Made by a program: the position numbers and the translations under genes. The notes beneath the pieces were generated by a model. That model had not been told where the DNA came from and made no database searches. It saw only the letters and a list, made by a program, of their open reading frames with translations. From Ensifer adhaerens (lineage in GTDB: Bacteria > Pseudomonadota > Alphaproteobacteria > Rhizobiales > Rhizobiaceae), in assembly GCF_020035535.1 (NCBI RefSeq), contig NZ_CP083350.1, positions 1,622,501 through 1,686,500 of the forward strand: 64,000 bases of DNA, written 5' to 3'. Each line of letters begins with the position of its first letter. The first letter of the stretch is position 1. Shown piece by piece: positions 44,054 to 53,609 of the stretch.

Positions 44054-44938
44054 TCACGGCCCCGGTGCATGGATCCGCAGCGTGACGGTGCCTTCCAGAG
44101 TTTCGCCCTGAGCCAGCCTGACGAGACCGCCGCCCGCGGGCCGCCGGTGGGCGTTCGGCCGGTGGCTCATCGGCTCGAAGCAGAAGAATTCGGCTTCGGA
44201 GGAGGGAGAGTAGAGGACGAAGACACCGAAGCTCTCGTCCGCATCCAGCGAAAGCGCGAGGCCGGCTTCGGGCCACTCGATGCGCATCTTTCCATCCCAG
44301 CCGTCGAAGGCATTGTTCAGCCAGCCCGGCGGCAGAGGGGCGCCGGAGGTGAAGTCCCTACCGCGCGGTACCGATTGTTCCGCACCCGGCAGGTGGTTCT
44401 CCCGCTCGGTCCAGTAGCGGCTGGCATGGGCAAAAAGGCGTGTGTCCGGCGTGCGCGGGAAATAGGGGTGGAGGCCCAGGCCGTAGGGGAGCGCACCTGC
44501 TGAGTGGTTGGTGACGGTGAGCGAAAGCGTCAGGTTCGCGCCATCGATCGTGATCGTCTGCACCGCCTCGTAGGCGAAGGGCCCGGCGGCGTTTGCCGCC
44601 TGCCGGTAGTGCAGCGCAAGCGAATGACGGTCCTGGCGCAGGATCGACCAACGTCGAAGCCAGCCGTCACCATGCAGAACGAGCGGATCGGCCGTATTGG
44701 GCGCCAGCGTATAGTCTCGACCTTCGAAGTGGAAGCCATTGCCCTCGATGCGGTTGCCGAAGGGTACGAGCGGAAAGCAGGCTTCGGCGCCGAGCACCTG
44801 CGAGGCGAGGCCAGGTGTCGGCGTCGGCGCGAGCACCGGCACCCCGCGCCAGAGGACTGAGTGGATGGCGCCGCCAAGCGGGCTCACCTCGACGGTGAGC
44901 CCTTCTTCGTTTTCGAGGAGGACGATGTCGTCCGTCAT
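44054..44938 (-). CDS. Aldose 1-epimerase (mutarotase) family protein
   Basis: Galactose-mutarotase-fold enzyme of 294 residues that interconverts sugar anomers. Family landmarks are LGAEACFPLVPFGNRIEG (about 49-66), LHGDGWLRRW with the catalytic His, GLGLHPYFP with the second His, and a late Glu in EFFCFEPMSH. It lies 2 bases after the AraH-type permease gene and is the last gene of the araFGH-like operon, so it prepares the imported sugar for the dehydrogenase. Confidence 0.88.
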   Translation of the reverse strand: MTDDIVLLENEEGLTVEVSPLGGAIHSVLWRGVPVLAPTPTPGLASQVLGAEACFPLVPFGNRIEGNGFHFEGRDYTLAPNTADPLVLHGDGWLRRWSILRQDRHSLALHYRQAANAAGPFAYEAVQTITIDGANLTLSLTVTNHSAGALPYGLGLHPYFPRTPDTRLFAHASRYWTERENHLPGAEQSVPRGRDFTSGAPLPPGWLNNAFDGWDGKMRIEWPEAGLALSLDADESFGVFVLYSPSSEAEFFCFEPMSHRPNAHRRPAGGGLVRLAQGETLEGTVTLRIHAPGP

Positions 44939-44940
44939 GC

Positions 44941-45891
44941 CTAACTGCGACGACCGGCGGCGGCCGAGCGCAGATTGTCGAGCAGCACCGCGAGCAGAAG
45001 GATCAGGCCGCGCACGACGTATTGATAGAAGGCCTGGATATTGAGCAGGTTCATGACGTTTTCGGCGATGCCCATGATCAGCACACCGACGATCACGCCG
45101 GTCATTGCCGCACGACCGCCGGCAAGCGAGACGCCGCCGAGCACACAGGCCGAGATGACCGAGAGCTCGAGACCGGTCGCGGCATTCGGTTGTCCCGAAG
45201 TGATGCGCGAGGCGAGCAGCACGCCGGCAACGGCGCAGACGAGGCCCTGCAGCGCGAAGATCCAGATGCGCATGTTTGAGACGTTGACGCCGGCCAGCCG
45301 CGAAGCTTCCGGATTGCCGCCGATCGCGAGCGTATTCTTGCCGAAGACAGTGCGGTTCAGCACGAAGCCGAAGACGAGGAAGAAGAAGCCCATCACCCAG
45401 ATCGGCGTCGGGATGCCCATGAACTTCGACAGCGCCAGCTGATAGAAGCTCGGATCGTTGATGCCGACGGCGCGGCCATCGGAGGCAATCAGTGCAAAGC
45501 CGCGCACGATCTGCATGGTGGCAAGCGTCGTGATCAGCGCATTGATGCGGAAATGGGCGATCACCACGCCGTTGACGAGGCCGACGAAGCCGCCGCACAG
45601 GAGTGCCGCAATCAGGCCGACGAGGATGGAGCCGGAGGCGTTCGATGCCATGACGGCGGCCATGCCTGAGAAGGCGACGGTGGAGCCGACCGAGAGGTCG
45701 AAGTCACGCGAGGCGAGGCAGAACATCATCGTGCAGGCGACGATGCCGATGGTCACGACCGACTGCAGCAGGCCGAGCATGTTGCGCTCGGTCAGGAAGT
45801 TTGGAACCGTCAGCGCCACGATGGCGAAGGCGACGGCGAAGATGACGACCAGACCCTGTTCGCCGAGAAGAAGTTTTTTTAGGGAAGTCAT
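44941..45891 (-). CDS. araH: Sugar ABC transporter permease, AraH type
   Basis: Membrane subunit of 316 residues of an RbsC/AraH-like importer with about ten helices. LASRDFDLSVGSTVAFSGMAAVM (about residues 58-80), AHFRINALITTLATMQIVRG and KNTLAIGGNPEASRLAGVNV are typical of AraH for L-arabinose. It overlaps the ATPase gene by four bases. The symbol reflects overall match to AraFGH; L-arabinose and D-galactose share the stereochemistry recognised by this family. Confidence 0.85.
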   Translation of the reverse strand: MTSLKKLLLGEQGLVVIFAVAFAIVALTVPNFLTERNMLGLLQSVVTIGIVACTMMFCLASRDFDLSVGSTVAFSGMAAVMASNASGSILVGLIAALLCGGFVGLVNGVVIAHFRINALITTLATMQIVRGFALIASDGRAVGINDPSFYQLALSKFMGIPTPIWVMGFFFLVFGFVLNRTVFGKNTLAIGGNPEASRLAGVNVSNMRIWIFALQGLVCAVAGVLLASRITSGQPNAATGLELSVISACVLGGVSLAGGRAAMTGVIVGVLIMGIAENVMNLLNIQAFYQYVVRGLILLLAVLLDNLRSAAAGRRS

Positions 45892-47402
45892 GACGGCTGA
45901 ACCTGCTCGGTTGGAACATCGGGAAGGGCGGCGGCGAGGATGCGGCGTTCGTCGAAATCGGCGCGCGCGATATCCGCCGCGATGCGGCCCTGGCACATGA
46001 CGAGGATGCGGTCGGTGATGCCCATCACCTCGGGCAACTCGCTGGAGATGACGACGATCGCCATGCCCTGACCGGCGAGTTCGTAGAGGATTTCATAGAT
46101 TTCCGACTTGGCGCCGACATCGATGCCGCGCGTCGGCTCGTCGATGACAAGGACTTTCACGCCCTGTTCGGAAAGCCAGCGGCCGAGGATGACCTTTTGC
46201 TGGTTGCCACCGGAGAGATTGATGATGTCCTGCTTGCGCGAGGGCGTGCGCACCCGAAGCTTGGCGATGAAACGCTCGGCAAGCTCCGCTTCCTTCTTGA
46301 GATCGAGGATGCCGAAGGGCGAGAAGTGCCGGCGCGACGAAATCGCCATATTCTCCTCGATGCTGCGTCCCTGCACGATGCCGTCGAACTTGCGGTCCTC
46401 CGGGCACAGCACCATACCGGCGCGGATCGAGTGCGGCGGGCTGTCGGCCGGCACCTTCTGACCGTCGATGGTAACCGTTCCCTGGGAGCGGTTGTCCGCG
46501 CCGTAGACGAGCCGTGCCATCTCGCTGCGGCCGGCGCCGATCAGGCCGAAGAAGCCGAGAATCTCGCCGCGCCGGACCGAGAAGCTTAGGGGTGTTTTTA
46601 GCTTCGGCCCGGAGATCGCTTCGACGCGCAGGCGCTCAGGCCCAAGGTCGCGCGCTCGCCAACCCCAGATGTTGGAGATTTCGCGCCCGACCATTTCGGC
46701 GATGATCTGGTCGCGTGTCACCTTGGAAATGTCGGTATGGTGCGCGGCAAGCTTGCCGTCGCGCAACACCGTCAGGCTGTCGCAAAGACGGAAGATCTCA
46801 TCGAGTCGGTGGGACACGTAGAGGATCACCGTACCATTCGACCGCAGGCGTTCGATGAGCGCAAAGAGGATTTCACTTTCGCGGGACGACAGTGACGAGG
46901 TCGGTTCGTCGAGTGCGATGACACGTGCATCGAGCATGACCGCCTTGGCGATCTCGACCATCTGGCGCTCGCCGATCGAGAGCGAGGCGATCTTGGCCGA
47001 CGGATCGACGTCGATACCGATTTCGGAGAGTTTTTCACCGACGATGCCGATCAGCCTGCGGCGATCGATGACGCCGCCCTTGCCGGGGAAGTGACCGAGC
47101 CAGAGGTTTTCGGCCACCGTCAGTTCCGGAACGAGCTGCAGTTCCTGATGGATGACGATCACACCGGCGCGAAAGGCGTCGCGCACGGACCGATAGCTCT
47201 GCGCCGCGCCGTCGATCAGGATCTCTCCCTCGTCGGCGGCCTGGTCGCCGGACAGCAGGCGGATGAGCGTCGACTTGCCCGCGCCGTTCTCGCCCATGAG
47301 CCCATGGACGGCGCCCTTGCGCACGGAAAACGAGACATCCGATAGCGCCTGGACGCCGGGATAGCCTTTCGAGATGGAACGGAATTCAAGAAAGTCTTGC
47401 AT
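45888..47402 (-). CDS. araG: Sugar ABC transporter ATP-binding protein, AraG type
   Basis: Tandem ATPase of 504 residues, the same length as E. coli AraG. The first domain has Walker A GENGAGKST and signature LSIGERQMVEIAKAV. The second has a degenerate Walker A, GLIGAGRSE, and signature LSGGNQQKVILGRWL. This asymmetric pair is typical of sugar importers. ATG 47402 is used; the frame is open further upstream through the hairpin. It is 64 bases after araF. Confidence 0.9.
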   Translation of the reverse strand: MQDFLEFRSISKGYPGVQALSDVSFSVRKGAVHGLMGENGAGKSTLIRLLSGDQAADEGEILIDGAAQSYRSVRDAFRAGVIVIHQELQLVPELTVAENLWLGHFPGKGGVIDRRRLIGIVGEKLSEIGIDVDPSAKIASLSIGERQMVEIAKAVMLDARVIALDEPTSSLSSRESEILFALIERLRSNGTVILYVSHRLDEIFRLCDSLTVLRDGKLAAHHTDISKVTRDQIIAEMVGREISNIWGWRARDLGPERLRVEAISGPKLKTPLSFSVRRGEILGFFGLIGAGRSEMARLVYGADNRSQGTVTIDGQKVPADSPPHSIRAGMVLCPEDRKFDGIVQGRSIEENMAISSRRHFSPFGILDLKKEAELAERFIAKLRVRTPSRKQDIINLSGGNQQKVILGRWLSEQGVKVLVIDEPTRGIDVGAKSEIYEILYELAGQGMAIVVISSELPEVMGITDRILVMCQGRIAADIARADFDERRILAAALPDVPTEQVQPS

Positions 47403-47422
47403 GCGCGGCTCCGAAGCGGAAC

Positions 47423-47445
47423 GCCCGGCGGACAAGCCGCCGGGC
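47423..47445 (-). promoter_or_regulatory. Intercistronic hairpin between araF and araG
   Basis: GCCCGGCGG (47423-47431) and CCGCCGGGC (47437-47445) pair perfectly over 9 bases with a 5-base loop. It follows the binding-protein stop by 21 bases and has no T-run. Confidence 0.6.
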
Positions 47446-47466
47446 AGATGGTATCGCAAGGGGCGT

Positions 47467-48450
47467 TTACTCGATGCCGAGGTCCTTGCGCACGGCTTCA
47501 TAAGTGTCGCGCAGCGCCAGTTGGCCGGCAGTCAGGGTCAGCTTTTCCGGCTCCTTGCCGTTGGCGATCCACTCATACATGTTGAGGGCGGTCTCGTAGC
47601 CGTGGCGCTTCGGCGAGATGATGACCGTGCCGAAGAAGCCGGTGGCTGCAGGCTTCTTGAACTCGTTGATCGCCGAATCCGCGCCGCCGATGCCGACGCC
47701 GATCATGCTGTCGGCGGGAATGCCGACCGTTTCGGTCGCGCGCACGGCGCCGAGCACCGCTTCGTCATTGAGGCCGATCGCGACCCACTTCTTGATGCCG
47801 GCATTCTTATTGAGCACGATCGTCGAGGCGTTGAGTGCTGCTTCCGTGTCGGTCTTGGCCTGCGGCGCATCGAAGATGTTGGCTTCCGGGAAGCCGTTGG
47901 CCTTCAGCACCGAAAGCGCGCCCTCGACGCGGTCGACTGCGGTCGGGAGCTGATCGTAGGAAACGCGGATCGCGCCGACGTCCTTCATGTCCCAGCCGCG
48001 CTTCTTTATTTCGTCGACAAGGGCCTGACCAACGGCTTCGCCAATTTTCGTTGCCGAAATGCCCATGTGGGGCACGTCTTCGATCGGGCTGCCGTCGGCG
48101 TTGACCAAACGGTCGTCGACCGTCATCAGCTTGAGGTCGTTGGCGGCGGCCTTGGCGACGATGCCGGGGCCGAGCTTGACGTCAGGCGTGCAGACGATGA
48201 AGCCCTGCGCACCCTGGGCGCCAAGATTGTCGATTGCGGACTGAACCTTTTCGCCGTCTTCGGCGCCGATCTTGACCAGCGTGAAGCCCTTTTCCTTGGC
48301 GGCGACGTCGGCGAATTTCCATTCGTCCTGGAACCACGGCTCTTCCGGCTGCTTGACGATGAAGCCGATCTTGACGTCGGCAGCAAACGCAGAAGTTGCC
48401 GCGAACACGGCGACGGTACCAGCCAGAATGGCTGCCTTGATAAAGCGCAT
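47467..48450 (-). CDS. araF: L-arabinose-type periplasmic binding protein AraF
   Basis: Periplasmic sugar-binding protein of 327 residues. A signal peptide ends near residue 23 (Ala-Phe-Ala). The mature chain begins ADVKIGFIVKQPEEPWFQDEW, a hallmark of E. coli AraF-like proteins, and continues with DVKLGPGIVAKAAANDLKLMTVDDRLV. The ATG at 48450 is followed by a clean signal peptide; GGGAGAGAC lies upstream. It is the first gene of the minus-strand araFGH-epimerase operon and is divergent from a GntR regulator. Confidence 0.88.
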   Translation of the reverse strand: MRFIKAAILAGTVAVFAATSAFAADVKIGFIVKQPEEPWFQDEWKFADVAAKEKGFTLVKIGAEDGEKVQSAIDNLGAQGAQGFIVCTPDVKLGPGIVAKAAANDLKLMTVDDRLVNADGSPIEDVPHMGISATKIGEAVGQALVDEIKKRGWDMKDVGAIRVSYDQLPTAVDRVEGALSVLKANGFPEANIFDAPQAKTDTEAALNASTIVLNKNAGIKKWVAIGLNDEAVLGAVRATETVGIPADSMIGVGIGGADSAINEFKKPAATGFFGTVIISPKRHGYETALNMYEWIANGKEPEKLTLTAGQLALRDTYEAVRKDLGIE

Positions 48451-48494
48451 GATGTCTCTCCCTGGTGAACTGCCTCCTGCAGTGAACATTTGTG

Positions 48495-48511
48495 TATGAT
48501 GAATCATCATA
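48495..48511. promoter_or_regulatory. Perfect 17-base palindrome, probable GntR operator
   Basis: TATGATGAATCATCATA, 8-base arms around one base, 45 bases before the araF start codon. A second, partial copy TATGATGAATAATATA is at 48529-48544. Both lie between araF and the GntR gene. Confidence 0.75.
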
Positions 48512-48623
48512 TTCGTCAATTGCCTTTGTATGATGAATAATATAGTGATGTATAACGATAATGTGCTTCGCTGCGTTGTCGCCTTCAAGCGTCTGCGCTA
48601 TGGAGCGACAGGGAGAAGGAAGC

Positions 48624-48629
48624 GGGAGG
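48624..48629 (+). promoter_or_regulatory. Ribosome binding site that fixes a GTG start
   Basis: GGGAGG, 9 bases before GTG 48639. It favours this GTG as the start of the GntR gene over the upstream in-frame ATG at 48600. Confidence 0.55.
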
Positions 48630-48638
48630 AAAACGGCG

Positions 48639-49400
48639 GTGGAAGAGCAGGACTACAGCAACGGCGTGGAGGAGCGCGGCCAGCGTCGCCCTCGCGTTCA
48701 GAAGAATGTGACGCGCGCCATCGCCTCGGATATCTGCACCGACGTCTTTCCGGTCGGCTCCTTTCTGCCGCGCGAAAACGACCTGTGCGAGCGCTATGGC
48801 GTCAGCCGGACCGTCATCCGCGAAACACTGAAAGTCCTTGAATCGAAGGGCATGGTTCGCGGCCGCTCTCGGGTGGGCACGATCGTCTGCAACAAGGACG
48901 AGTGGAACATCCTCGATTCCCAGGTGCTCGAATGGATCGGCGAGCGCATCTTCGAGTTCGACCTCTTGAACTGCATTCTGGAGGCACGCCGGGCGATCGA
49001 GCCGGCGGCGGCTGAATTTGCGGCCGCGCGCGCCACCGTCCAGGAAATCGCCGACCTCGAGCGCGCCTGGCAGGCGATGCGTGACGGTGAACGCGATGTC
49101 GTCGGCTTCACCGATGCCGACGTCGCCTTTCATACGTGCCTGCTCAAGGCCAGCCACAACCAGGTGTTCCTGCAGCTCGTCGGCATCGTCCAGGCGGCGC
49201 TGAAGTTCTCGCTGCACGCCTCCAACGAGGTCGCCGAGCGCCGTGACGAAGCAATCGACATTCATGGCGAACTGGTCGAGGCCCTGCGCCTGCGCGACAA
49301 GGCTCGGGCGCGTGACTGTTCCACGCGCATGCTGGATCTTGCCGCGCGCGATCTCAAACTTGCCATCGAACGTCACCGGCCCGCCCCGTCGGCGCGCTGA
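48639..49400 (+). CDS. GntR/FadR family transcriptional regulator
   Basis: Regulator of 253 residues from GTG 48639. The winged helix-turn-helix (about 23-90) has SFLPRENDLCERYGVSRTVIRETLKVLESKGMVRGR, and the FCD effector domain (about 105-240) has the Asp/His metal ligands in FTDADVAFHTCLL and EAIDIHGELVEAL. GTG 48639 is chosen because GGGAGG lies 9 bases upstream; ATG 48600 lacks one. It is divergent from araF with a palindrome between, and precedes dgoD by 54 bases. It should control both the importer and dgoD. Confidence 0.9.
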   Translation: MEEQDYSNGVEERGQRRPRVQKNVTRAIASDICTDVFPVGSFLPRENDLCERYGVSRTVIRETLKVLESKGMVRGRSRVGTIVCNKDEWNILDSQVLEWIGERIFEFDLLNCILEARRAIEPAAAEFAAARATVQEIADLERAWQAMRDGERDVVGFTDADVAFHTCLLKASHNQVFLQLVGIVQAALKFSLHASNEVAERRDEAIDIHGELVEALRLRDKARARDCSTRMLDLAARDLKLAIERHRPAPSAR

Positions 49401-49454
49401 AACCCTTTCCAGGGCGGCCTTCGCCGCCTTGTTTCACCCAGCGGATATCGCACC

Positions 49455-50603
49455 ATGAAGATCACCAAGCTCACCACCTACATCGTTCCGCCGCGCTGGC
49501 TGTTTCTGAAAATCGAAACCGACGAGGGCATCGTCGGCTGGGGTGAGCCGGTTGTCGAAGGGCGTGCCCTGACGGTCGAGGCCGCGGTCAACGAGCTCTC
49601 GGACTATCTCATCGGCAAGGATCCGCTGCTGATCGAGGACCATTGGCAGGTCATGTATCGCGGCGGCTTCTACCGCGGCGGCGCGGTCCACATGTCGGCG
49701 ATTGCCGGCATCGACCAGGCGCTTTGGGACATCAAGGGCAAGGCATACGGCCAGCCGGTGCATGCGCTGCTCGGCGGCCAGGTGCGTGACCGTATCAAGG
49801 TCTATTCCTGGATCGGCGGCGACCGCCCGTCCGACGTCGCCAACAATGCGCGCGACGTCGTCGCCCGCGGCTTCAAGGCGATCAAGCTCAATGGTTGCGA
49901 GGAAATGCAGATCGTCGACACCTGGGAAAAGGTGGAGAAGGCGGTCGAAACCATCGCGACGATCCGCGAGGCGATCGGCCCTCATATCGGCATCGGCGTT
50001 GATTTCCACGGCCGGGTTCACCGGCCGATGGCCAAGGTTCTGGCGAAGGAGCTGCAGCCCTTCAACCTGATGTTCATCGAAGAGCCGGTGCTTTCGGAAA
50101 ACCGCGAGGCGCTGAAGGAAATCGCCAACCATTGCTCGACGCCGATCGCGCTCGGTGAGCGGCTCTATTCGCGCTGGGACTTCAAGTCGGTGCTGGCCGA
50201 CGGTTATGTCGATATCCTGCAGCCCGACCTCTCGCATGCCGGTGGCATCACCGAGTGCCGCAAGATTGCTGCGATGGCGGAAGCCTACGACGTGGCGCTG
50301 GCACCGCATTGCCCGCTGGGGCCGATCGCGCTTGCCGCCTGCCTTCAGGTCGATGCCGTCAGCTACAATGCCTTCATCCAGGAACAGAGCCTCGGCATCC
50401 ACTACAATACCGGTAACGATATTCTCGACTACGTCTCCAACAAGGAAGTCTTCCACTACGCGGATGGCTTTGTCTCGATCCCGCAAGGACCGGGTCTCGG
50501 CATCGAGGTGGATGAGCAATATGTGATCGAACGGGCGAAGGAAGGCCATCGCTGGCGCAACCCGGTCTGGCGCCACGCCGACGGCAGCGTCGCCGAGTGG
50601 TAA
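49455..50603 (+). CDS. dgoD: D-galactonate dehydratase
   Basis: Enolase-superfamily enzyme of 382 residues, the same length as E. coli DgoD, converting D-galactonate to 2-keto-3-deoxy-D-galactonate. Metal ligands and catalytic residues align by position with the E. coli enzyme: Asp183 and His185 in GVDFHGRVH, Glu209 in MFIEEPV, Glu235 in LGERLYS and His285 in LAPHCPLGP. Residues from MKITKLTTY at the start to SVAEW at the end follow DgoD throughout. It is followed 11 bases later by a sugar dehydrogenase gene. Confidence 0.95.
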   Translation: MKITKLTTYIVPPRWLFLKIETDEGIVGWGEPVVEGRALTVEAAVNELSDYLIGKDPLLIEDHWQVMYRGGFYRGGAVHMSAIAGIDQALWDIKGKAYGQPVHALLGGQVRDRIKVYSWIGGDRPSDVANNARDVVARGFKAIKLNGCEEMQIVDTWEKVEKAVETIATIREAIGPHIGIGVDFHGRVHRPMAKVLAKELQPFNLMFIEEPVLSENREALKEIANHCSTPIALGERLYSRWDFKSVLADGYVDILQPDLSHAGGITECRKIAAMAEAYDVALAPHCPLGPIALAACLQVDAVSYNAFIQEQSLGIHYNTGNDILDYVSNKEVFHYADGFVSIPQGPGLGIEVDEQYVIERAKEGHRWRNPVWRHADGSVAEW

Positions 50604-50614
50604 GGAGCGCGAAT

Positions 50615-51391
50615 ATGGCGGGTCGTCTTGACGGAAAACGCGTCGTTGTCACCGGCGCCGCACAGGGCATCGGCCTCGCGATCGCCGAAACCTTCCTTGG
50701 CGAGGGGGCGAGCCTCTTCCTCATCGATCGTGACGGCGACCTGTTGGCGAGCGAAGCCGAGCGCCTGCGTGCGTCGGGCGGAACGGTCGGCTATACCACG
50801 GCCGATATCACCGATGCCGATGCCATCGAACAGGCCATTTCTGCCGCTGCCCGCGAGATCGGCAAACCGAATGCGCTCGTCAACAATGCCGGCGTCAACG
50901 TCTTCTTCGAGCCGTTGAAACTCTCGGATACCGATTGGCAGCGCTGCTTCGACATCAATCTCAAGGGCGCGTGGAATTGCAGCAAGGCTGTGCTGCCGGG
51001 CATGATCGAGGCAGGAGGCGGCGTCATCCTCAATATCGCCTCGACCCATGCCTTCACCATCATCCCGCACACCTTCCCCTATCCCGTCGCCAAACATGCG
51101 CTTCTCGGCATGACCAAGGCGCTGGGGCTCGAATATGCCGGGCAGGGCGTGCGTGTGAATGCGCTGGCGCCGGGCTATGTCCGCACGCAGAAGGCGGTGG
51201 AATACTGGGATTCGTTTCCCGATCCGGTCGCCGCCGAGGCGGACACGATGAAGCTTCATCCCGGCGGCCGCATTGCCAGCCCAGAGGAAATAGCCAAGGC
51301 CGCGCTCTTCATGATCTCGGACGAATGCCCGTTCATGAATGCCACCTGCCTGACAGTCGATGGCGGGATGAGCGTGCTGCATCATCCCTGA
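50615..51391 (+). CDS. Short-chain sugar dehydrogenase (SDR family)
   Basis: NAD(P)-dependent dehydrogenase of 258 residues. The cofactor motif TGAAQGIG is at about 13-20, NNAGV follows, and the catalytic Ser/Tyr/Lys are in NIASTHAF and YPVAKHALL. The C-terminus CLTVDGGMSVLHHP is typical of sugar-oxidising SDRs. ATG 50615 has GGAG 7 bases upstream and starts at the fold; the longer frame begins inside dgoD. In this operon it probably oxidises D-galactose, L-arabinose or a related aldose to the lactone that yields the aldonate for DgoD or the IlvD-like enzyme. Confidence 0.88.
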   Translation: MAGRLDGKRVVVTGAAQGIGLAIAETFLGEGASLFLIDRDGDLLASEAERLRASGGTVGYTTADITDADAIEQAISAAAREIGKPNALVNNAGVNVFFEPLKLSDTDWQRCFDINLKGAWNCSKAVLPGMIEAGGGVILNIASTHAFTIIPHTFPYPVAKHALLGMTKALGLEYAGQGVRVNALAPGYVRTQKAVEYWDSFPDPVAAEADTMKLHPGGRIASPEEIAKAALFMISDECPFMNATCLTVDGGMSVLHHP

Positions 51392-51883
51392 GACTTCGGT
51401 CCGCAACAAGTCTATCCACAGAGGCGGGTGCCAGCGAGCGGCCGGCGCCGGTTGCTACGGCACGTTCCATCCTCCAGTCGCCGGCGTCCGCCGCTGGTTG
51501 GGGCCCGAACCCTTCGGGCATTGAGATTTTGCCGAATGTAGCTCGCGGAAGAAACCGTGCCGTGAGCGAGCCGACATCGGCCACGACCGCGACGTCTCGG
51601 TAGATCACCTGTCTTCACCGGTCTTTGCCATCATGAGATGAAGACAGTCAGACGAGCGGGCGACAGTCCTCTCCCGCAGACGTGGCCGTCTGCCGCGTCC
51701 TCTGCTGAGCGCTCACTTCTACCTGCCACGCTCAGCGTCAGTTCGCGATGGTTCGCACACGGACCCCAACGCCTGATTGCCGATCTCCGTAGCCGCAGAA
51801 ATGCTTGACCAAAAAATAACTCCGATTATATGAGAAATACACAGTCAGGATCACGGGAGACCTGGCGGGGCATCGGAGGGCAC
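51392..51883. other. Intergenic region with a hairpin and a promoter-like sequence
   Basis: No gene recognised. A hairpin GCCCGAA-CCC-TTCGGGC (51503-51519) about 110 bases after the dehydrogenase gene may end that transcript, though its T-run is poor. CTGTCTTC and GAAGACAG form a wide inverted repeat near 51609-51655. At the right end CTTGAC (51804-51809) and TTATATG (51826-51832) form a reasonable sigma-70-like promoter for the dehydratase gene. Confidence 0.45.
51804..51832 (+). promoter_or_regulatory. Sigma-70-like promoter before the aldonate dehydratase
   Basis: CTTGACC with TATATG 16 bases after the TTGACC hexamer, in a locally AT-rich stretch; the spacing and CTTGAC core fit rhizobial housekeeping promoters. 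It lies about 50 bases before the start codon. Confidence 0.5.
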
Positions 51884-53599
51884 ATGACCAGAAAATTGCG
51901 ATCGCAGCATTGGTTCGGCGGGCTGGACAAGGACGCGTTCATTCATCGCAGCTGGATGAAGAACAACGGATTGCCCGACGATGTCTTCGACGGGCGGCCG
52001 GTGATTGGGATCTGCAACACCTTCTCGGAGCTGACGCCCTGCAACGCGCATTTCCGCGGACTGGTCGAGCACATCAAGGCGGGCGTGCTCGAGGCAGGTG
52101 GGCTGCCGCTGGAGTTTCCGGTGTTTTCCTGCGGCGAGTCCAACCTGCGGCCGACCGCCATGTTGTTCCGTAACCTCGCCTCGATGGATGTCGAGGAGGC
52201 GATCCGCGGCAACCCGATCGACGGCGTCGTGCTGATGGCAGGCTGCGACAAGACCACGCCGTCACTGGTGATGGGGGCCGCGTCCTGTGATCTTCCTTCG
52301 ATCGTCATTTCCGGCGGGCCGATGTTGAACGGCCGTTTCAAGGGCAGGACGATCGGTTCGGGGACGGACGTGTGGAAGTTTTCCGAAGACGTACGTGCAG
52401 GTGTCATGTCGCAACAGGATTTCATGGCCGCCGAAAGCGCCATGTCGCGCTCGCCGGGGCACTGCATGACGATGGGCACCGCCTCAACAATGGCGTCCAT
52501 GGTTGAGGCGCTCGGGCTTGCGCTGCCCGGCAATGCGGCCTGTCCGGCGGTTGACGCCGGCCGCGCCCGGCTGGCGCGGCTGACCGGGCGGCGGATCGTC
52601 GAGATGGTGGCAGAGGATCTGCGCCTGTCGAAGATCCTGGCCCGTGAGGCCTTCGCCAACGCCATCCGCGTCAATGGCGCGATCGGCGGTTCCACCAATG
52701 CGGTGGTGCACCTCCTGGCGATTGCCGGCCGGATCGGTACGGCACTCTCGCTTGACGACTGGGATCGGCTCGGTCGCGACGTCCCGACCATCCTCAACCT
52801 CATGCCTTCGGGTCGCTATCTGATGGAAGATTTCCATTATGCCGGCGGGCTGCCTGCCGTCATGAAGGAGATCGCTGACCTCCTGGACCTCGGCGCGTTG
52901 ACGGTGACGGGACAGAACGTCGGCGCCAACATAGAAGGCGTCGAGAACTACGACGCCGATGTCATCCTGCCGCTCGATCGGGCTCTCACCGCAAGCGGCG
53001 GGATTGCCGTATTGCGCGGCAACCTTGCGCCTGATGGCGCGATCATCAAGCCTTCCGCGGCGACACCGGCGCTGATGCAGCATCGTGGTCGCGCTGTCGT
53101 GTTCGAAACCATCGATCATTACAAGGCGCGTATCGATGACCCGGATCTCGATATTGATGAGACCTCTATCATGGTGCTGAAGAACTGCGGCCCGAAGGGA
53201 TATCCAGGCATGGCGGAGGTCGGCAACATGGCTCTCCCTCAGAAGCTGCTGAGAAACGGTGTGCGTGACATGGTCAGGATTTCGGATGCCCGTATGTCGG
53301 GCACCGCCTTTGGCACTGTCGTTCTCCATACGGCGCCGGAAGCCGCTGTCGGCGGCCCGCTGGCGCTGGTGCGAGACGGCGACTGGATCGAACTCGACGT
53401 TGTCGGCCGCCGCCTCCATCTCGACGTGAGCGAAGAGGAACTGGCGCGCCGAAAAGCCGCCTGGACCGCACCGATCCCGGAAATGACAGGTGGCTACCAG
53501 GGCCTCTATGTCGAGCGCGTGATGCAGGCCGACACCGGAGCGGATCTCGATTTCCTTGTCGGCGGCCGCGGCCATGCGGTTCCGCGCGAAAGCCACTGA
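51884..53599 (+). CDS. IlvD/Edd family aldonate dehydratase (L-arabonate-type)
   Basis: Fe-S dehydratase of 571 residues. Cluster and active-site cysteines are in PVFSCGESNLRP, LMAGCDKTTPS and SPGHCMTMGTAST; the last motif with Ser is typical of the family. The sequence resembles the sugar-acid branch (L-arabonate, D-xylonate, L-fuconate) rather than IlvD proper. It is expected to turn an aldonate into its 2-keto-3-deoxy acid. ATG 51884 follows GGAGGG. It is followed 10 bases later by a DHDPS-family gene, the usual partner of this step. Confidence 0.88.
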   Translation: MTRKLRSQHWFGGLDKDAFIHRSWMKNNGLPDDVFDGRPVIGICNTFSELTPCNAHFRGLVEHIKAGVLEAGGLPLEFPVFSCGESNLRPTAMLFRNLASMDVEEAIRGNPIDGVVLMAGCDKTTPSLVMGAASCDLPSIVISGGPMLNGRFKGRTIGSGTDVWKFSEDVRAGVMSQQDFMAAESAMSRSPGHCMTMGTASTMASMVEALGLALPGNAACPAVDAGRARLARLTGRRIVEMVAEDLRLSKILAREAFANAIRVNGAIGGSTNAVVHLLAIAGRIGTALSLDDWDRLGRDVPTILNLMPSGRYLMEDFHYAGGLPAVMKEIADLLDLGALTVTGQNVGANIEGVENYDADVILPLDRALTASGGIAVLRGNLAPDGAIIKPSAATPALMQHRGRAVVFETIDHYKARIDDPDLDIDETSIMVLKNCGPKGYPGMAEVGNMALPQKLLRNGVRDMVRISDARMSGTAFGTVVLHTAPEAAVGGPLALVRDGDWIELDVVGRRLHLDVSEEELARRKAAWTAPIPEMTGGYQGLYVERVMQADTGADLDFLVGGRGHAVPRESH

Positions 53600-53609
53600 G
53601 GAGGCAACG

